Positions 53,401 to 64,000 of a stretch of 64,000 nt of DNA are shown here, piece after piece. Positions within the stretch are counted from its first letter, which is position 1. Each line of letters opens with the position of its first letter. The position numbers and the translations under genes are program-made. The DNA is taken from the NCBI GenBank assembly GCA_019914945.1, contig CM034101.1, positions 3,297,188 to 3,361,187 on the forward strand, read 5' to 3'. The DNA comes from Typha latifolia. Taxonomy: Eukaryota; Streptophyta; Magnoliopsida; Poales; Typhaceae. A model generated the notes under the pieces. The model had not been told where the DNA came from. It saw only the letters and a list, made by a program, of their open reading frames with translations, and searched no databases.

Positions 53401-56322
53401 ATTCCGATCCCACTACCGAGTTTCGGAATCTTGCCTTTGGCACAACCATCCTTGTGTACAAGAACCTAAAAGAGGACATATAATAATGGCTACACAAGTA
53501 TTTTGACATTTTGAGTATCTAAGAGTGTTATGGTGTGGCATATAGAGGCTGAATGTATCTCACCTTAGAATAAAATTTGAAGTCTATGGGTGGCAATAGA
53601 CTGCTAGAATATTAGCCTCTTCACAAGTCATAGCACTTTATTTTCCAATTTGCTATGTTCTGGGCTTTCATTATAGGTATTCGACTCAATTATCAAAGTT
53701 TTCTAGATGGAGTAAAAAATTAGCAGATTGGTAAATGGGCAGCACACCCTTTTGTTTCCAAATTTATAGGTGACTAAACTTAGATATCTTAGACTCTTAG
53801 TTGTAAAACTATGAGGTGTACCATTTTTTGTGCTCAAATTGTTATTTCTTTCTGATTCAGTGCTTTCAACTCTTTTACTGTTGAGATAGTTGGCATAAAG
53901 TTCTTCTATATTAATTACTGGATTGTTTGCTTTAGTCAAAAGAAAATGATTTCCCCACTTCTGTTAGAGTGCAGAGCGTTGGAGAGGTCTTACTAAGGAC
54001 ATTGCTCTTCAAACATTTGATGTGCATTCCTATCGTGCTGCACTCCAAATGGTAAACATTGTATTATTTTCTAATTGATTCTCTTAGTCAATGTCTGACT
54101 TCCTTTTCCATTAGGTGAACTTATGTGGCCTTTTAACTTTCTATATTGCAAGTTTTTTAAAGGTGAAAAAGAAAACAAACTAGCAAAGGACTGCTGTCAT
54201 AAGAAAGAATATTAACTACTTTCTTGGTCTTCCAAGCTTTCATCTTTTCAATGTCTTGGCATTTGTATTTGTGTCATTCTTGTTTGATATCTCCTGAAAC
54301 ATTCAATTTGTCACTGCATTTGTGAAATAGGGTTACTTCCCATTTGCTTCAATAAGCTGCTTGACTTTTATGTCCATTGGAAGTCATCCTCATTAATAGT
54401 AGTGTGTATCAGGAATCTCTGTCTCTAGATTAGAAACAGCACCTTTCTGTTAGGGTTTAGCCAAAGCTTGATTATTAATTTGATTTGGTGTTTCATGTCC
54501 TGAATCTTTTTTTGTTAAGATTTAGCTTTTGATTTGACATGTCGCCGATAAGTTACTACTATATATGATGATAGAAATCATGGAATTTCCATTCTTATCT
54601 TCAGTTAGGTATCTATTCATTGTTAGGTTCTTGAGAAGAACTTTCCAGAAATCCTACAATCAAGTCCATCTGTTGGGCGGCAAGGAAAAGCTCTGCGGCG
54701 TCAAAGATTTAGGAGAGTTCTAGAATCTCGTTTGGGTACAGAGATGAACAACAGTTCTCAATATTCTACTTCCAATGAACAATGGATGGTTAAAGATTGT
54801 TCACTACCCATGAAGCCCAATGAGGTTGAACCCATTGTTGGATGCTGCGATCATGTTGTTTCAACAGGTTAAATCTGCTCAATATGTTATGATTGTACAT
54901 GCATCTTCGGTAATATTTATCCGATGCATCTTCGGAAAGGATGTTATTATGTTCTTATAAGGAATTTAATGACCAGATGAACTCAACTAACAATTTTAGG
55001 TATGTTAGCAGACGTATCATGCACAAGCTCAGAAGTTCTTAGCAATTCGATGTTTACATCTGCCTTGAGGTGCCAAGAAAATTCTGTTGGAAACTCTGAT
55101 AAGTACTTGCTCTTTAAAGAGTTCAGCAATTCTGCATTATGCCGCCTTGGTTGTGGAACCTTACAAGATCCTGATCTTCTTGAAATATGGAAGGATGTGC
55201 TACCTTTTACTGTATGCTCCTGTGACTCTTCTGTCATGCATTCTAGCTGGAAATTCATTATTTGAAAATAACTTATTTTTGCTCAGTTCAGATATTGTAT
55301 GTTGTTATGCTTGCCATGACAGTTTGCAATTGCATCTTATATTAAGATCAGTTATTAACATGTAGTAACACCTTACAGTTGAATCCTAGTTGATGGTCCA
55401 TTTGCTTCACGGTTCATGCAATATTTGCATTTTTTTTGAATAATTGGAAGATGGAAATTGGAAAAATGGGCACGAAAAGCAGGAAAAAAAATTAGAAAAA
55501 GAGAATATTGTTGTCAGTAAACAAGATGGTTATCATCCAAAAGGCCAGTTTTTTCAACGATAAGGCTTAGGAGGGGATACAAAAGCTAAAATGGGTGAAA
55601 GTGAGATGTAATGAGAAATACATCCAGAAATCTTTTCATAGAATGATAGAACCACACTTTATCCTTAATTGCTATGATCGATATGAAGGAGCACGTGGTA
55701 GTTTTCTACTGAAAGTATTTGGCTCATGTATAATGCAGAATCTTGTGTAAAGCAGCCGTGGATATCTTGATTGCCTTCATATGCTTTATCAGTGGCTATT
55801 GTACCCTGATTTTACTTTTGTAAATTATTTTCTATTACAACTGTCAAAAATTTTTTAGTTTCACCATAATTTCATTTATGGTTGGAACATCACATCAAGC
55901 TAGTCAATTTTGATGAAATATTGGATGGATCATCGTTGACTCTAGAAAAAGTTTCATTTTTCTTGTTGACATGATCTTTCTGAACTTTAAGTAATGTTTC
56001 ATTCATTTTCGTCACTATATGTAGTAAGTTTCTTGTAAAGCTTCTTAGTTATGCTAATTTTTTATATGTATGGTGGTGGCAAAGCTGATCATAATATCTA
56101 CCCATGCAGGAATTAATAGGTCCTTTCTGGTCTCTTCGGGCTGCTTTAGGACCAGTGGTGGAAACTTATATTTTACTAGATAGATTGTTGTTTCTTCAGG
56201 AGCAAGGCAATTCACTGGAAGCATTTTTATTTCCTCTATTTGATCCTATGTTATCACCAAGAAATGTGGCAATAATTGCTCGAAAGAGTGGTGCAGATTC
56301 AGTTAAGAGTGTGATAAGGTAA
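44462..56322 (+). CDS. METTL25/RRNAD1-type SAM-dependent methyltransferase, twelve exons
   Basis: Exons: 44462-44590, 44684-44779, 45468-45551, 46753-46827, 46968-47048, 47594-47721, 47811-48080, 48269-48443, 53968-54051, 54627-54867, 55000-55211 and 56110-56322; 595 residues, in frame throughout. The SAM-binding motif I is [13 protein letters not shown] at ~148-160. The family signature blocks GLHACGDLS (~275-283) and VSIGCCYN (~300-307) are present. This is the Methyltransf_32 domain family of METTL25 and RRNAD1; the substrate in plants is unknown to me. The exon 7 and exon 9 acceptors were chosen because only TTAG|TGCAG and TTAG|AGTGC keep the frame. Intron 3 and the 5.5-kb intron 8 hold transposon insertions. 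The last residues VKSVIR run straight to TAA. Confidence 0.93.
45798..46352. mobile_element. hAT-like MITE in intron 3 of the methyltransferase gene
   Basis: 555 bp with terminal inverted repeats (CAAGGTTCCCAGTATCGG at the left; reverse complement of the right end CAAGGTTTCCCATTTTGGCC). It is flanked by a perfect 8-bp direct repeat ATATTAAT (45790-45797 and 46353-46360). The 8-bp duplication and CA...TG ends fit the hAT superfamily. The interior is noncoding, with CGATACC/GGTATCGG-type motifs. The duplication could be read as 10 bp with ends two bases further in; hAT is preferred. Confidence 0.75.
49472..49725. repeat. 127-bp direct tandem duplication inside the hAT-like element
   Basis: Units 49472-49598 and 49599-49725 are nearly identical, with only a few substitutions (for example CTACAC versus CTGCAC). 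The high identity suggests a recent duplication. Confidence 0.92.
50072..51038 (-). pseudogene. S-domain receptor-like kinase fragment captured in a transposon
   Basis: Four exon-like blocks with usable splice sites, in order: 51038-50951 (end of a transmembrane segment, then [14 protein letters not shown]), 50844-50621 (juxtamembrane part and [10 protein letters not shown], the Gly-rich ATP loop), 50533-50331 (EEIAVKRLS with the ATP-binding Lys, then [12 protein letters not shown]) and 50234-~50072 (catalytic loop). This is the order of a G-type lectin S-receptor kinase. It is broken by a frameshift in the first block, a one-base loss after LIYD in the third, and a TAG replacing the usual Trp in the fourth. 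The catalytic HRD is HCD. The ectodomain and the activation segment onward are missing. All blocks lie between the hAT-like ends. Confidence 0.8.
52673..53437. mobile_element. hAT-like element next to the nested block
   Basis: Flanked by a perfect 8-bp direct repeat CCTTTGGC (52665-52672 and 53438-53445). The left end reads CATGGATATCC and the reverse complement of the right end CAAGATTCCGAAACTCGG. Interior words such as CCGAGTCGG, GATCGG and CCGACC recall the element in intron 3, so the two may be relatives. No transposase frame is seen. Like the others it lies in intron 8 of the methyltransferase gene. Confidence 0.65.
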
Positions 56323-59300
56323 TTTTTCTTGAACTCTGATTGTGCACATTTCTAGCATATAGCATCTAGGTGTATGGATTCAGGAGTGAATCTCCGATCA
56401 TGAGGCTGACGGCTCAATAATAGAGAGTGTTTCTTTAATCTGAAACAGGACATGTCCAATCGAGCGCTGATGGACTACATGAGAATATTGCCACTATCTT
56501 GGTTTTAAATTGCTCCTCTATTTTATCTCTTCCATCAAACTACCAGAAACAAATTGAGGCTCAGAACGTGTTATATCTTTCCTTCCTTTTCTTTTCTGGG
56601 TGTTGTACTGTAGTGTAAGGGAGATATAGTCTTATATATTTCCCTCCTCTTTTTTTGGGTAATTTGTTTGGAGGTTTTATGCGTGTTTAGGTACAATATC
56701 ATGGTATCCATGAATCTTACTAGGGAACCAAATGTGTCATACAGCGTTAGGTGATATTGCGATTTTTTTGTTAGGCACCACCACCAAATCCTTACCAATC
56801 ATGTTGTATTGTAGCAATGCTTATGTCACTCTCGTTGCCTGTTCTGTCCAACATCTAGTGTAAAGTCCTTTGGAATTCATACTTTTCTTATAACTAGTTT
56901 TGGGATTTTGACATGTGGAGAATTTCTTGATGATTGAGCCAAACTTCTTTTTCTGAGTCTGGTTTTACGTAGCTTTGATTAACAAATGTACATTTAAGAT
57001 TTCCTTAGCTGGCTTTTGAATGTTTACTTGTGATATCTTCCATTATGTTGGTATCTTGTGTAGCGAATTGTTGGTTTACCAGATATGATCATTGACAGTG
57101 ACTGTTAATGAGTTGACAAACACTCGAGTTGTCAACTTGATATTTGTTAAATAGGTAACCAAGTAACCGAATTGTAATCTATCCTTTGCTCTGATGCGAA
57201 ACCTTATCTGTATGTTTGGAAACGTCTGGATAAATATAGCCCAGACATGCAATCTTGCTTTCTTGTGATTTGCCGACCTTTCTGCTTTATATTTTTGCCA
57301 AACTAAAGGACCAATTTTGCACATTATTGTTATTATTATTTTTATTATTATTTTAATAGTGTGGTTTATATTATTTTTGTATTGGGTTTTGTGTTTTTTT
57401 TGGGATCATTTAAGAGTCCGAATGTTAGATATGAGCTGAACAAAATATAACCTTCTCTAGATACAGAGTCATTTTTAGGCCCCAAAAAATTTTAGTTAAC
57501 ATACTAAGCTGTCTAATTTAGTCTTCAAGTTGTATATAAACGTTGTTGAGATGTTGCTTCAAGTTGTCGCATTGGTCCTCCAAGCTAATTGCACAGTAGA
57601 TTCATCAATTGAGCTATTAAGTTACTAAATCATCACAATATTTTCACGATAATTGTTTGGGATTAGAATTGATCTTTTACAGCCTCCTTGGTTTTAAAGA
57701 ACATTATCTACTCTACAAGAGTTATTTGCCAAAAATAAAAATCTTTCAATTTTCGAAATAGCAATAATGAGCCATTGTCCGCATCTTTTATATACATAGT
57801 GTGTATTTTATTTTAAATAATATGTATCTAGTGTAAAAAATGATGTTATTTGCAAAAAAAAATTCTTGGATTTTAGTATCGGTAAGATTGAGTTCTTGCA
57901 ATTGAACGCATTCCTTTTTAATACTAAATGTATATGTTTTTTTTAATAATGAAATAGGTGCAATTTAGACAAACAAGGGCCTATTTGTTATTTTAAAATC
58001 AACTATTTTCTTATATAAATGACTTGTAGAAAATGAATGCGTTCAGTTTTAAGAGGCTAATTTTATTATTACCAAAGCTAATGACTTTTGTGCAAATATT
58101 TTTTTTTTTTGAACCATCTTTTATGATTGCTTTTTTGTCTCGTTTTTTTGTTTGGCTTACATTTATGAATGTTTGGTTACTAGAAACTGAGAAAAGAAAT
58201 AATCACTTCAAAATCTTCTTTATTTATTTTTAATATTTAGTTACATAGATGAATAAAAAAAAGTGATTTTCTTACCTACTAAAAATAGTAATTTTTTTTT
58301 TCAATTTTCTTCTTCGCCGAAGTTTAATCAGAACTTAATTTCTAACGACTAAACAACGGTATTGCATTTGTTTATTCATTTTTCTATAAGCTCATAGCAG
58401 ATGACCTTATTTATGTAATCAGACACGTCTCATGATGTGATTATATGGCAGTTTGTGTTTATTATCTTATGTAAATATTATCCCTATGACTATTGGATTT
58501 GTTTTACAAGATTTTTCCTTTATATTGAATTTTCTTAGGGTAGAAAAATATACGTTGTGTCTATATCTTTAATATCGGTACAGCGTGTATTTGGTTTCTA
58601 AAAAAGTATGCCTTTTCAAAAGTCTTTTTTTTCTTTTGTTGGTAAAACTCTTTTTAAAAGTCAGCGAAGTGGGCTTGCATGAGAATGACCGTCATGCACC
58701 TTGAGCTACCTAGCTACGCTCTCTTCTTAGCATATATTGAAATCCCACAATTTTATGTACCTATTGGATTCTATTATTTAGATTTAAATCCTTAGAGGAA
58801 GAAGCATTTAAAGGTTGACTTAGGGTTATTCTATCAATATATCTGCTTTATGCTACGTGATGATACTATTTTACCATGTACGAGTAGGTTGAGATCGTCA
58901 TGGCTCGTGTGCATTTGGTGCATTTATTATTTTTTGAGAGAAGTAAACTTAAACGATGTCTCAGGAAAATAGATGCCATTGTGATTTGAATTCAAAAACT
59001 CTTATAAATATAATTTTTGAATGATCTGAGCACTATTTTATAGTAACGTGTTGAGCTAGATTTATTATTCTTTTCTATGATTGGACTGTCTTGTATTCTG
59101 TTAAAGCATCGTGATTGGGGAAATGTCTCAATGCATTTTTTTACTTGTTTATTTGACGTTGCCTGAACCTTTTTGTTTGGTCTTGAAATATTCTTATCTG
59201 ATGCGTTTTCTAAGTCTACAAGTAATTATCCTCGTGTTGTTTGTTACAGTTTAATTATGTTAAGGTTATATGAAATATTTACCGCATACTGTTCTCCTTA

Positions 59301-59807
59301 CACACCTTTTGTATAACATTGACTAAAAAGTGGTAATGGAAAGAAATAATCTCTAATAAAGAGACAAAAGTGAATCGATCTGTAAGATGGGTGGTGCCTA
59401 AATCCTAATAAAGCTGAAGATAGATTAATTATGTCAACTTAAAGAAACCGATAGGAAAAGAAAAAAATCTAACAAAGTGTAACAAAAATGGAACTTTGCT
59501 TGCTGATGACGGGTACGATAAAGACGTATACACTGGCTGTTAACTTGAGTTTGAATTCCAGATGAGTACGGTCTATTCATCGCCAGCTGTTGATGTAATC
59601 CTCCTGATGCCATGCTAATATTTTTTTTAATTGTTTATCTTGTAGCTCCTGTGATATTGGCCATCTCGAGCTGGAATTGGCCACATGAGCAGTGTAACAT
59701 GTAAGACAAAGTCAGTCCATGACAGGCCTATGGGCGAAGAAGAAAGGATGGATGCTGTCTATAACTTTCAACATTGCCAAGGAGAGATAACACACACAGA
59801 GCCGTCG

Positions 59808-59810
<3 letters not shown>

Positions 59811-59862
<52 letters not shown>
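59811..59862. repeat. (TC)n then (ATCT)n compound microsatellite
   Basis: About twenty TC units followed by three ATCT units. Confidence 0.95.
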
Positions 59863-59863
<1 letters not shown>

Positions 59864-60016
59864 AAAGGCAGAGGGAGAAAGAAAACCCGAGGTGGCTATC
59901 TTTTCTCAAAACTTTTAACTGATGGAACCAACTGTCTACACTCATCTCCACTAGTGATTTGACTCAACAAGGGGGCCGATCAAACTCGAGATTCTAAGTA
60001 ACTCGTCTTTGGCTAT

Positions 60017-60310
60017 CTACACCACCTCGTAGTACGATTTAGTGCCGGTGGCGATGGCAGTGGTGGTGGTGGCCTGGTCGTTGTTGTAGAGAAGGAGCAG
60101 GTCTCTCGTGCTCCCTCTTTGTTTTGTCCCTGTCATCTGATTAGATTGAAAAGAACAAATTCTAGTGCTGGAATATGGATGATCGAATGGGTATATATAT
60201 ATATATACTCCCAGAACTAGCAGAGGTGGAAGTCTATTTCCAAAACTTCCCTTAAGAGCTCTCTCATATCTTCTTTTAGTCTTTACCTTTTTATTAGAAT
60301 TATTGGCCAT
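60017..60310 (-). CDS. Hypothetical small two-exon protein (weak)
   Basis: Exon 60310-60209 starts ATG and encodes a basic stretch (MANNSNKKVKTKRRYERALK) ending in LPPLLVLG. A donor (GGGA|GTATAT) at 60208 and an acceptor (TAATCAG) before 60136 leave the frame intact into exon 60136-60017, which is rich in Asp, Thr and Tyr and ends YYEVV. It would make 73 residues. No family is recognised. The unspliced frame is also open, so chance cannot be excluded. Confidence 0.22.
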   Translation of the reverse strand: MANNSNKKVKTKRRYERALKGSFGNRLPPLLVLGVYIYIYPFDHPYSSTRICSFQSNQMTGTKQRGSTRDLLLLYNNDQATTTTAIATGTKSYYEVV

Positions 60311-60897
60311 GATTTGGTAACTAATCACAAATTGCCAAGTATCATGTGGCGGATTGCAAAGTACATGGATAATGCAAAGTACTGATGTTAGTCATTGTGG
60401 GTGACTTCCATGTCCACATCATCCTGACACGTGTCTGAGAGTAGGTAATTCTTTTATCCTTTTCATTCCTAAACGACGCTGTAGACGAAATTAGAAAATT
60501 GATCAAAATTTTTCTCATTTTTTATCAATCTAAATTGTTTTTTTTAATTGCACGAGGATGGAAATAGTTTAATAGAAACATAACGGAAGAAGAGAGGTGA
60601 TGTATTTTTATAATTTAGAGGGTTATTGTATATTAAAACATAGTTTATAAAATTATTATTAAAAAGTACGGTAGTTGAAGAGGGTGAAAAAGAATTATTC
60701 GTAAAAGTTAAAAGGAAGAATAAAGAAGAAAGAAAAAGAATTAACTACTGTTCGATTCCGTTTCACTCTCCCCCAACTCTCTAATCTAACACGCATATTC
60801 TCATCATCATCATCATCAGAAAAAAAAAAAAAAAAGTTGACCCACTGAAGCAGTATTAATACACCTTGAAATCTCCTCATTTGAGAGATCTCATAAC

Positions 60898-60900
<3 letters not shown>

Positions 60901-60950
<50 letters not shown>
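60901..60950. repeat. (TC)n microsatellite in the NAC gene leader
   Basis: Twenty-five perfect TC units ending 20 bp before the NAC start codon at 60971. CT-rich leaders are common in plants and can influence expression. Confidence 0.95.
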
Positions 60951-60952
<2 letters not shown>

Positions 60953-60970
60953 AATAAGCGAAAGAGCTCC

Positions 60971-62436
60971 ATGAGCTTCTTGAGCATGGTGGAGGCAACC
61001 CTGCCTCCTGGATTCAGATTCCACCCCAAGGATGACGAATTGATCTGCGACTACCTTGTCCCGAGGGTGAGCAGCGACGGAAGCCGCGGTTGCCCGGCCA
61101 TGGTCGACGTGGATCTCAACAAGTGTGAGCCATGGGAGCTACCAGGTGAGAGCTAGCTAAACCAAATGATTTACATGTTGATATCTCTTTTCCTTTTCTG
61201 TAAGACCTGACCTGATTGCCAATATCCATGGCTATTCTTTTCAGTTATTCCATAATTCTAGCCAAATTCTTTTTTCCTTAAAGAAAAAAAAAACATCTGG
61301 ATCACCCTCAAAGGCCTTTAAAACAAACACACGCAGCATGGTTTACTTATGCCAGAGACTCACCCCTTTCCTATTACTTACTTGTCTCTATATTTGTTTG
61401 TGAACTCTAAATTCCTATGAAAACTTACAACTCTTTAATAAGGACATATAAATTTCTGCACACCAATCAAAGAGTAGTTATTAGTTATATCCATGGAAGC
61501 AATATCTTGAAGAAGTCCAACGAGGAGAAAGGTTCCTTCACAGACCCAACTCTTTCCATATGAGGCTGCAGTCTATAATTTTGACGTGTTCACACTTGGC
61601 TGTCATGAAACTGCCTCAATTAAGCTAGGTCGTTTCTTTAATCAATAGTAAAATGTTAATCTAATGTGCCACCTTTCTTCTGTTTATTATTTAATGGATG
61701 ATTAACTTGTTAGATATGCTCTTATTCTCTACTACAACAGAAAAGTATTCTTTATATATATATAGCATCCACTAGAAGTCTAGAAGGCCCCCTTACTATA
61801 GATGGGAACAAATTTAAAGGCCCCCTTTTCCTAACCTTTCAGTAGCAGCACTCCACTCCCCAACCTTTGTGTCATTGTGTCCTTTTTGGCCATCCATCCA
61901 TGCATCATCCATCCATCCATCCATCCATGCATCCATACATACATCCCCTTAACAGAAAATATTCTCCTGCGCCAAAATTTTGGCCACTTTTTAACCTCTC
62001 ATGTGTCGTATTCCCCCCTTCCATGATGATGGCCTGCCAACTTTAGACAGCTTGATGTCCAAATATAATAATTTATTACAGCAAATATAATAATAATAAT
62101 AATAAAAGGAAAAGATAAGCTCATGGCAAATTGTAAAAACGAACGCAAGAAGGTTAGAAGGATATTATTATCTTTGAATTTTTATAAAAAGTAAATAATT
62201 AATTAAAATATGGCGTCGCCCGGACTCGAACCGGAGACCTTCAGTGTGTTAGACTGACGTGATAACCAACTACACCACGACACCTGGTTAGCATCGTAAT
62301 CTTTGAAAGTAAAATTAGTTAACTAATTGACATCACACGGATGGACCACACACGTGTTAAGAACTCCTTTAGCCATTAGGAATAAAGTCATGGATGTGGA
62401 CCACGATAACTACCTTTATACCACGTACAAGGTCGA

Positions 62437-62467
<31 letters not shown>

Positions 62468-62916
62468 GTATCGAGAGGCTAATGAATAGTGACGCCACGA
62501 AAGATACGGAGATGGAATTATAGATGGGTGGCCGATGGGGACATGAATTGATACTACTGCATTGGCCACCGGATGCAACTATGTCCAATCCACATCATGG
62601 CCATGGGGTAGGTTTGATGCTGATGCTAACAATGCCATGTATGTCCTTGTCGATCGCCTACCAACTCTTTGGAAAACCTAACCATATGCTGAGCTATATT
62701 AATAATTACGTACTCTTTTGCTTTTCTTCCTTGTTAAATTGTAACCAAGTGTTTTAACTTGAGTGATACGTCTGTGAAGGTGAACTATAGCTTGCATTTT
62801 AATGGCGAAGGTGGATGTGATAAAAGATGTCCGCAAAAATCATATCCGTATCTTATTTTATTTTTCAGTATAAATAATATACTTGTGCACGTCTAATTAT
62901 TATATATATAGACATG

Positions 62917-62956
<40 letters not shown>

Positions 62957-64000
62957 TATATAAATATATGGTTGTGTGCTAATGCTACCGTTCCTCTGTA
63001 TCAGATACGGCATGCGTCGGAGGGAGAGAGTGGTACTTCTTTAACCTTCGAGATCGAAAATATACGACTGGCCAACGGACGAATCGTGCAACATTGTCGG
63101 GATACTGGAAGGCGACCGGCAAGGATCGACCAGTGGTGCGGAAGGGTGCCCTGATGGGTATGAGGAAGACATTAGTTTTTTATCAAGGAAGAGCTCCTAA
63201 AGGGAAGAAGACGGAGTGGGTGATGCACGAGTATCGAATGGAAGGACCTCGTGTTCAACCCAATTTGCCCTCTAAGGTGAATTTTATATACTTTTCTTTT
63301 TAAAATTTATACTGATGCACTGACGTCTGGTATAACTAATCAGTGTAAAAGTTAATTTTATATCGTAAAGATGAGAAAAAAAACATTAGTGGAGACATCA
63401 TAAATGCCTTGAACTTATCTTTTTGGAAGTAATTAAAGCTCTTATTTTGTCCAAAGTCACCTTCATTGTCGACAAGTTGCTTTCATGATTCCAAACCATC
63501 TGCATTGCATGCAGTTCCTCCTTGTCTCTTCTCCACCCCCCTTGTTGTGCTTGACTACTTGTTATTTGTTTCCTTCGCCTATCATTGTGCCACACCTAAC
63601 TGCACTGTTCGACCTATGACTGCATTTAGTCTTGATCCTTTCCAAGCAAATTCCACAATAATTTATTTCCTTGCAAACTTGTGTTCTCTCATAATTTAAA
63701 AGGTAAAATAATGCCATTTTGCATCACTTCTCTAAATATCACAAGCATAATTATTGTGAAATGTCTTAATGCTAACCCACCAAGCTAGCTTTGCATGCTA
63801 ATCTTTAGATTTTGGTAGAGATCTTCAAGACTAATTACTCCAGTTCTTTATCCATGCAGGAAGATTGGGTCCTATGCAGAGTCTCCCACAAGCACAGAGG
63901 GATCTGCTCCAAGAGAGCAAGCATGGACACCAGCTATGCTGATACAACCACCTCATCCCTTCCACCTCTCATGGACACCTACACCACCTTTGACCAAGCC
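60971..64000 (+). CDS. NAC transcription factor, NAC1 (ANAC021/022)-like, 3' part beyond the window
   Basis: Exons visible: 60971-61145, 63005-63276 and 63860-64000 (continuing past the edge). 196 codons are in the window, all in frame. The N-terminus [19 protein letters not shown] begins the NAC domain, about residues 6-165. Subdomain C has [13 protein letters not shown] and [12 protein letters not shown], subdomain D has [20 protein letters not shown] and VMHEYRM, and subdomain E ends in EDWVLCRV. The domain dimerises and binds DNA. The SMVEA start and the [10 protein letters not shown] block resemble Arabidopsis NAC1, which promotes lateral roots downstream of auxin and is a miR164 target; any target site would lie beyond the window. 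Intron 1 (1.86 kb) contains a tRNA gene on the other strand. Confidence 0.94.
62211..62284 (-). tRNA. tRNA-Val (anticodon AAC)
   Basis: On the - strand a full cloverleaf can be drawn. The acceptor stem GGTGTCG pairs with CGACGCC (one G-T wobble) and has discriminator A. The D arm with GTAGTTGGTTATCAC holds the A box, the anticodon stem is TCAGT/ACTGA, and the seven-base loop CTAACAC has AAC at positions 34-36. The T arm GGTTCGAGTCC gives the B box. A TTTT run soon after the 3' end fits RNA polymerase III termination. There is no intron. It matches the plant tRNA-Val(AAC) pattern. Confidence 0.95.
62436..62467. repeat. (ATCT)n microsatellite in NAC intron 1
   Basis: About eight ATCT units. 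Confidence 0.9.
62919..62955. repeat. (TA)n microsatellite in NAC intron 1
   Basis: About eighteen TA units, 50 bp before the acceptor of exon 2. Confidence 0.9.

Larger units (their letters stand above)
56323..60870. other. AT-rich intergenic region
   Basis: The methyltransferase 3' end is followed by 4.5 kb of AT-rich DNA. It has a (TTA)n-like tract near 57327-57350, many T-runs, a (TC)n/(ATCT)n at 59811-59862 and a weak two-exon candidate on the - strand (60017-60310). No established gene is recognised. Confidence 0.55.

Overview
The window is nuclear DNA from a flowering plant. It has AT-rich intergenic DNA, many short GT-AG introns, plant-specific gene families (PIF bHLH, NAC, RTNLB, DUF1645), plant-type tRNA-Val, abundant microsatellites and small hAT-like transposons. 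A non-grass monocot is my guess from the style of the NAC and PIF proteins and the low GC of most genes. That placement is inference and weak.

Layout. 1-3360 is AT-rich and gene-free, with two related MITE-like elements. 3360-7410 (+) is a reticulon-like ER membrane protein gene with a 2-kb intron in its 5' leader. 8213-10744 (+) holds three small intronless genes with clear TATA boxes: a secreted Pro/Glu-rich protein, a 50-residue protein with a poly-Asp tail behind an ACGT/G-box-rich promoter, and a secreted proline-repeat cell-wall-type protein. 11728-15455 (+) is a ten-exon chloroplast aldo/keto reductase gene (At1g06690 type) with a 23-nt exon and one GC-AG intron. 18250-22340 (+) is a phytochrome-interacting-factor bHLH gene with a spliced, uORF-containing leader. 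22.3-29.4 kb is gene-poor. 29419-30558 (-) is an intronless, GC-rich DUF1645 gene. 33155-41940 (-) is a complete JmjC histone demethylase gene of the plant KDM5/JMJ14-15-18/JMJ703 group. 42763-43075 (+) is a broken RanBP1 fragment that keeps an intron. 44462-56322 (+) is a twelve-exon METTL25/RRNAD1-type methyltransferase gene whose introns hold several hAT-like insertions, one carrying a decayed S-domain receptor kinase fragment. 56.3-60.9 kb is mostly empty. 60971-64000 (+) is the start of a NAC1-like (ANAC021/022) transcription factor gene, cut by the window edge, with a tRNA-Val(AAC) gene on the opposite strand inside its first intron.

The genes do not form a pathway; this is ordinary eukaryotic gene order. 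Exon boundaries come from reading splice sites and checking phase. Every multi-exon model given closes in frame, except that the last PIF exon is uncertain and the RanBP1 and receptor-kinase copies are broken. I saw no wholly new biological system. The most unusual structure is the nested transposon block with captured kinase exons in the METTL25-like gene (about 48.95-53.44 kb).
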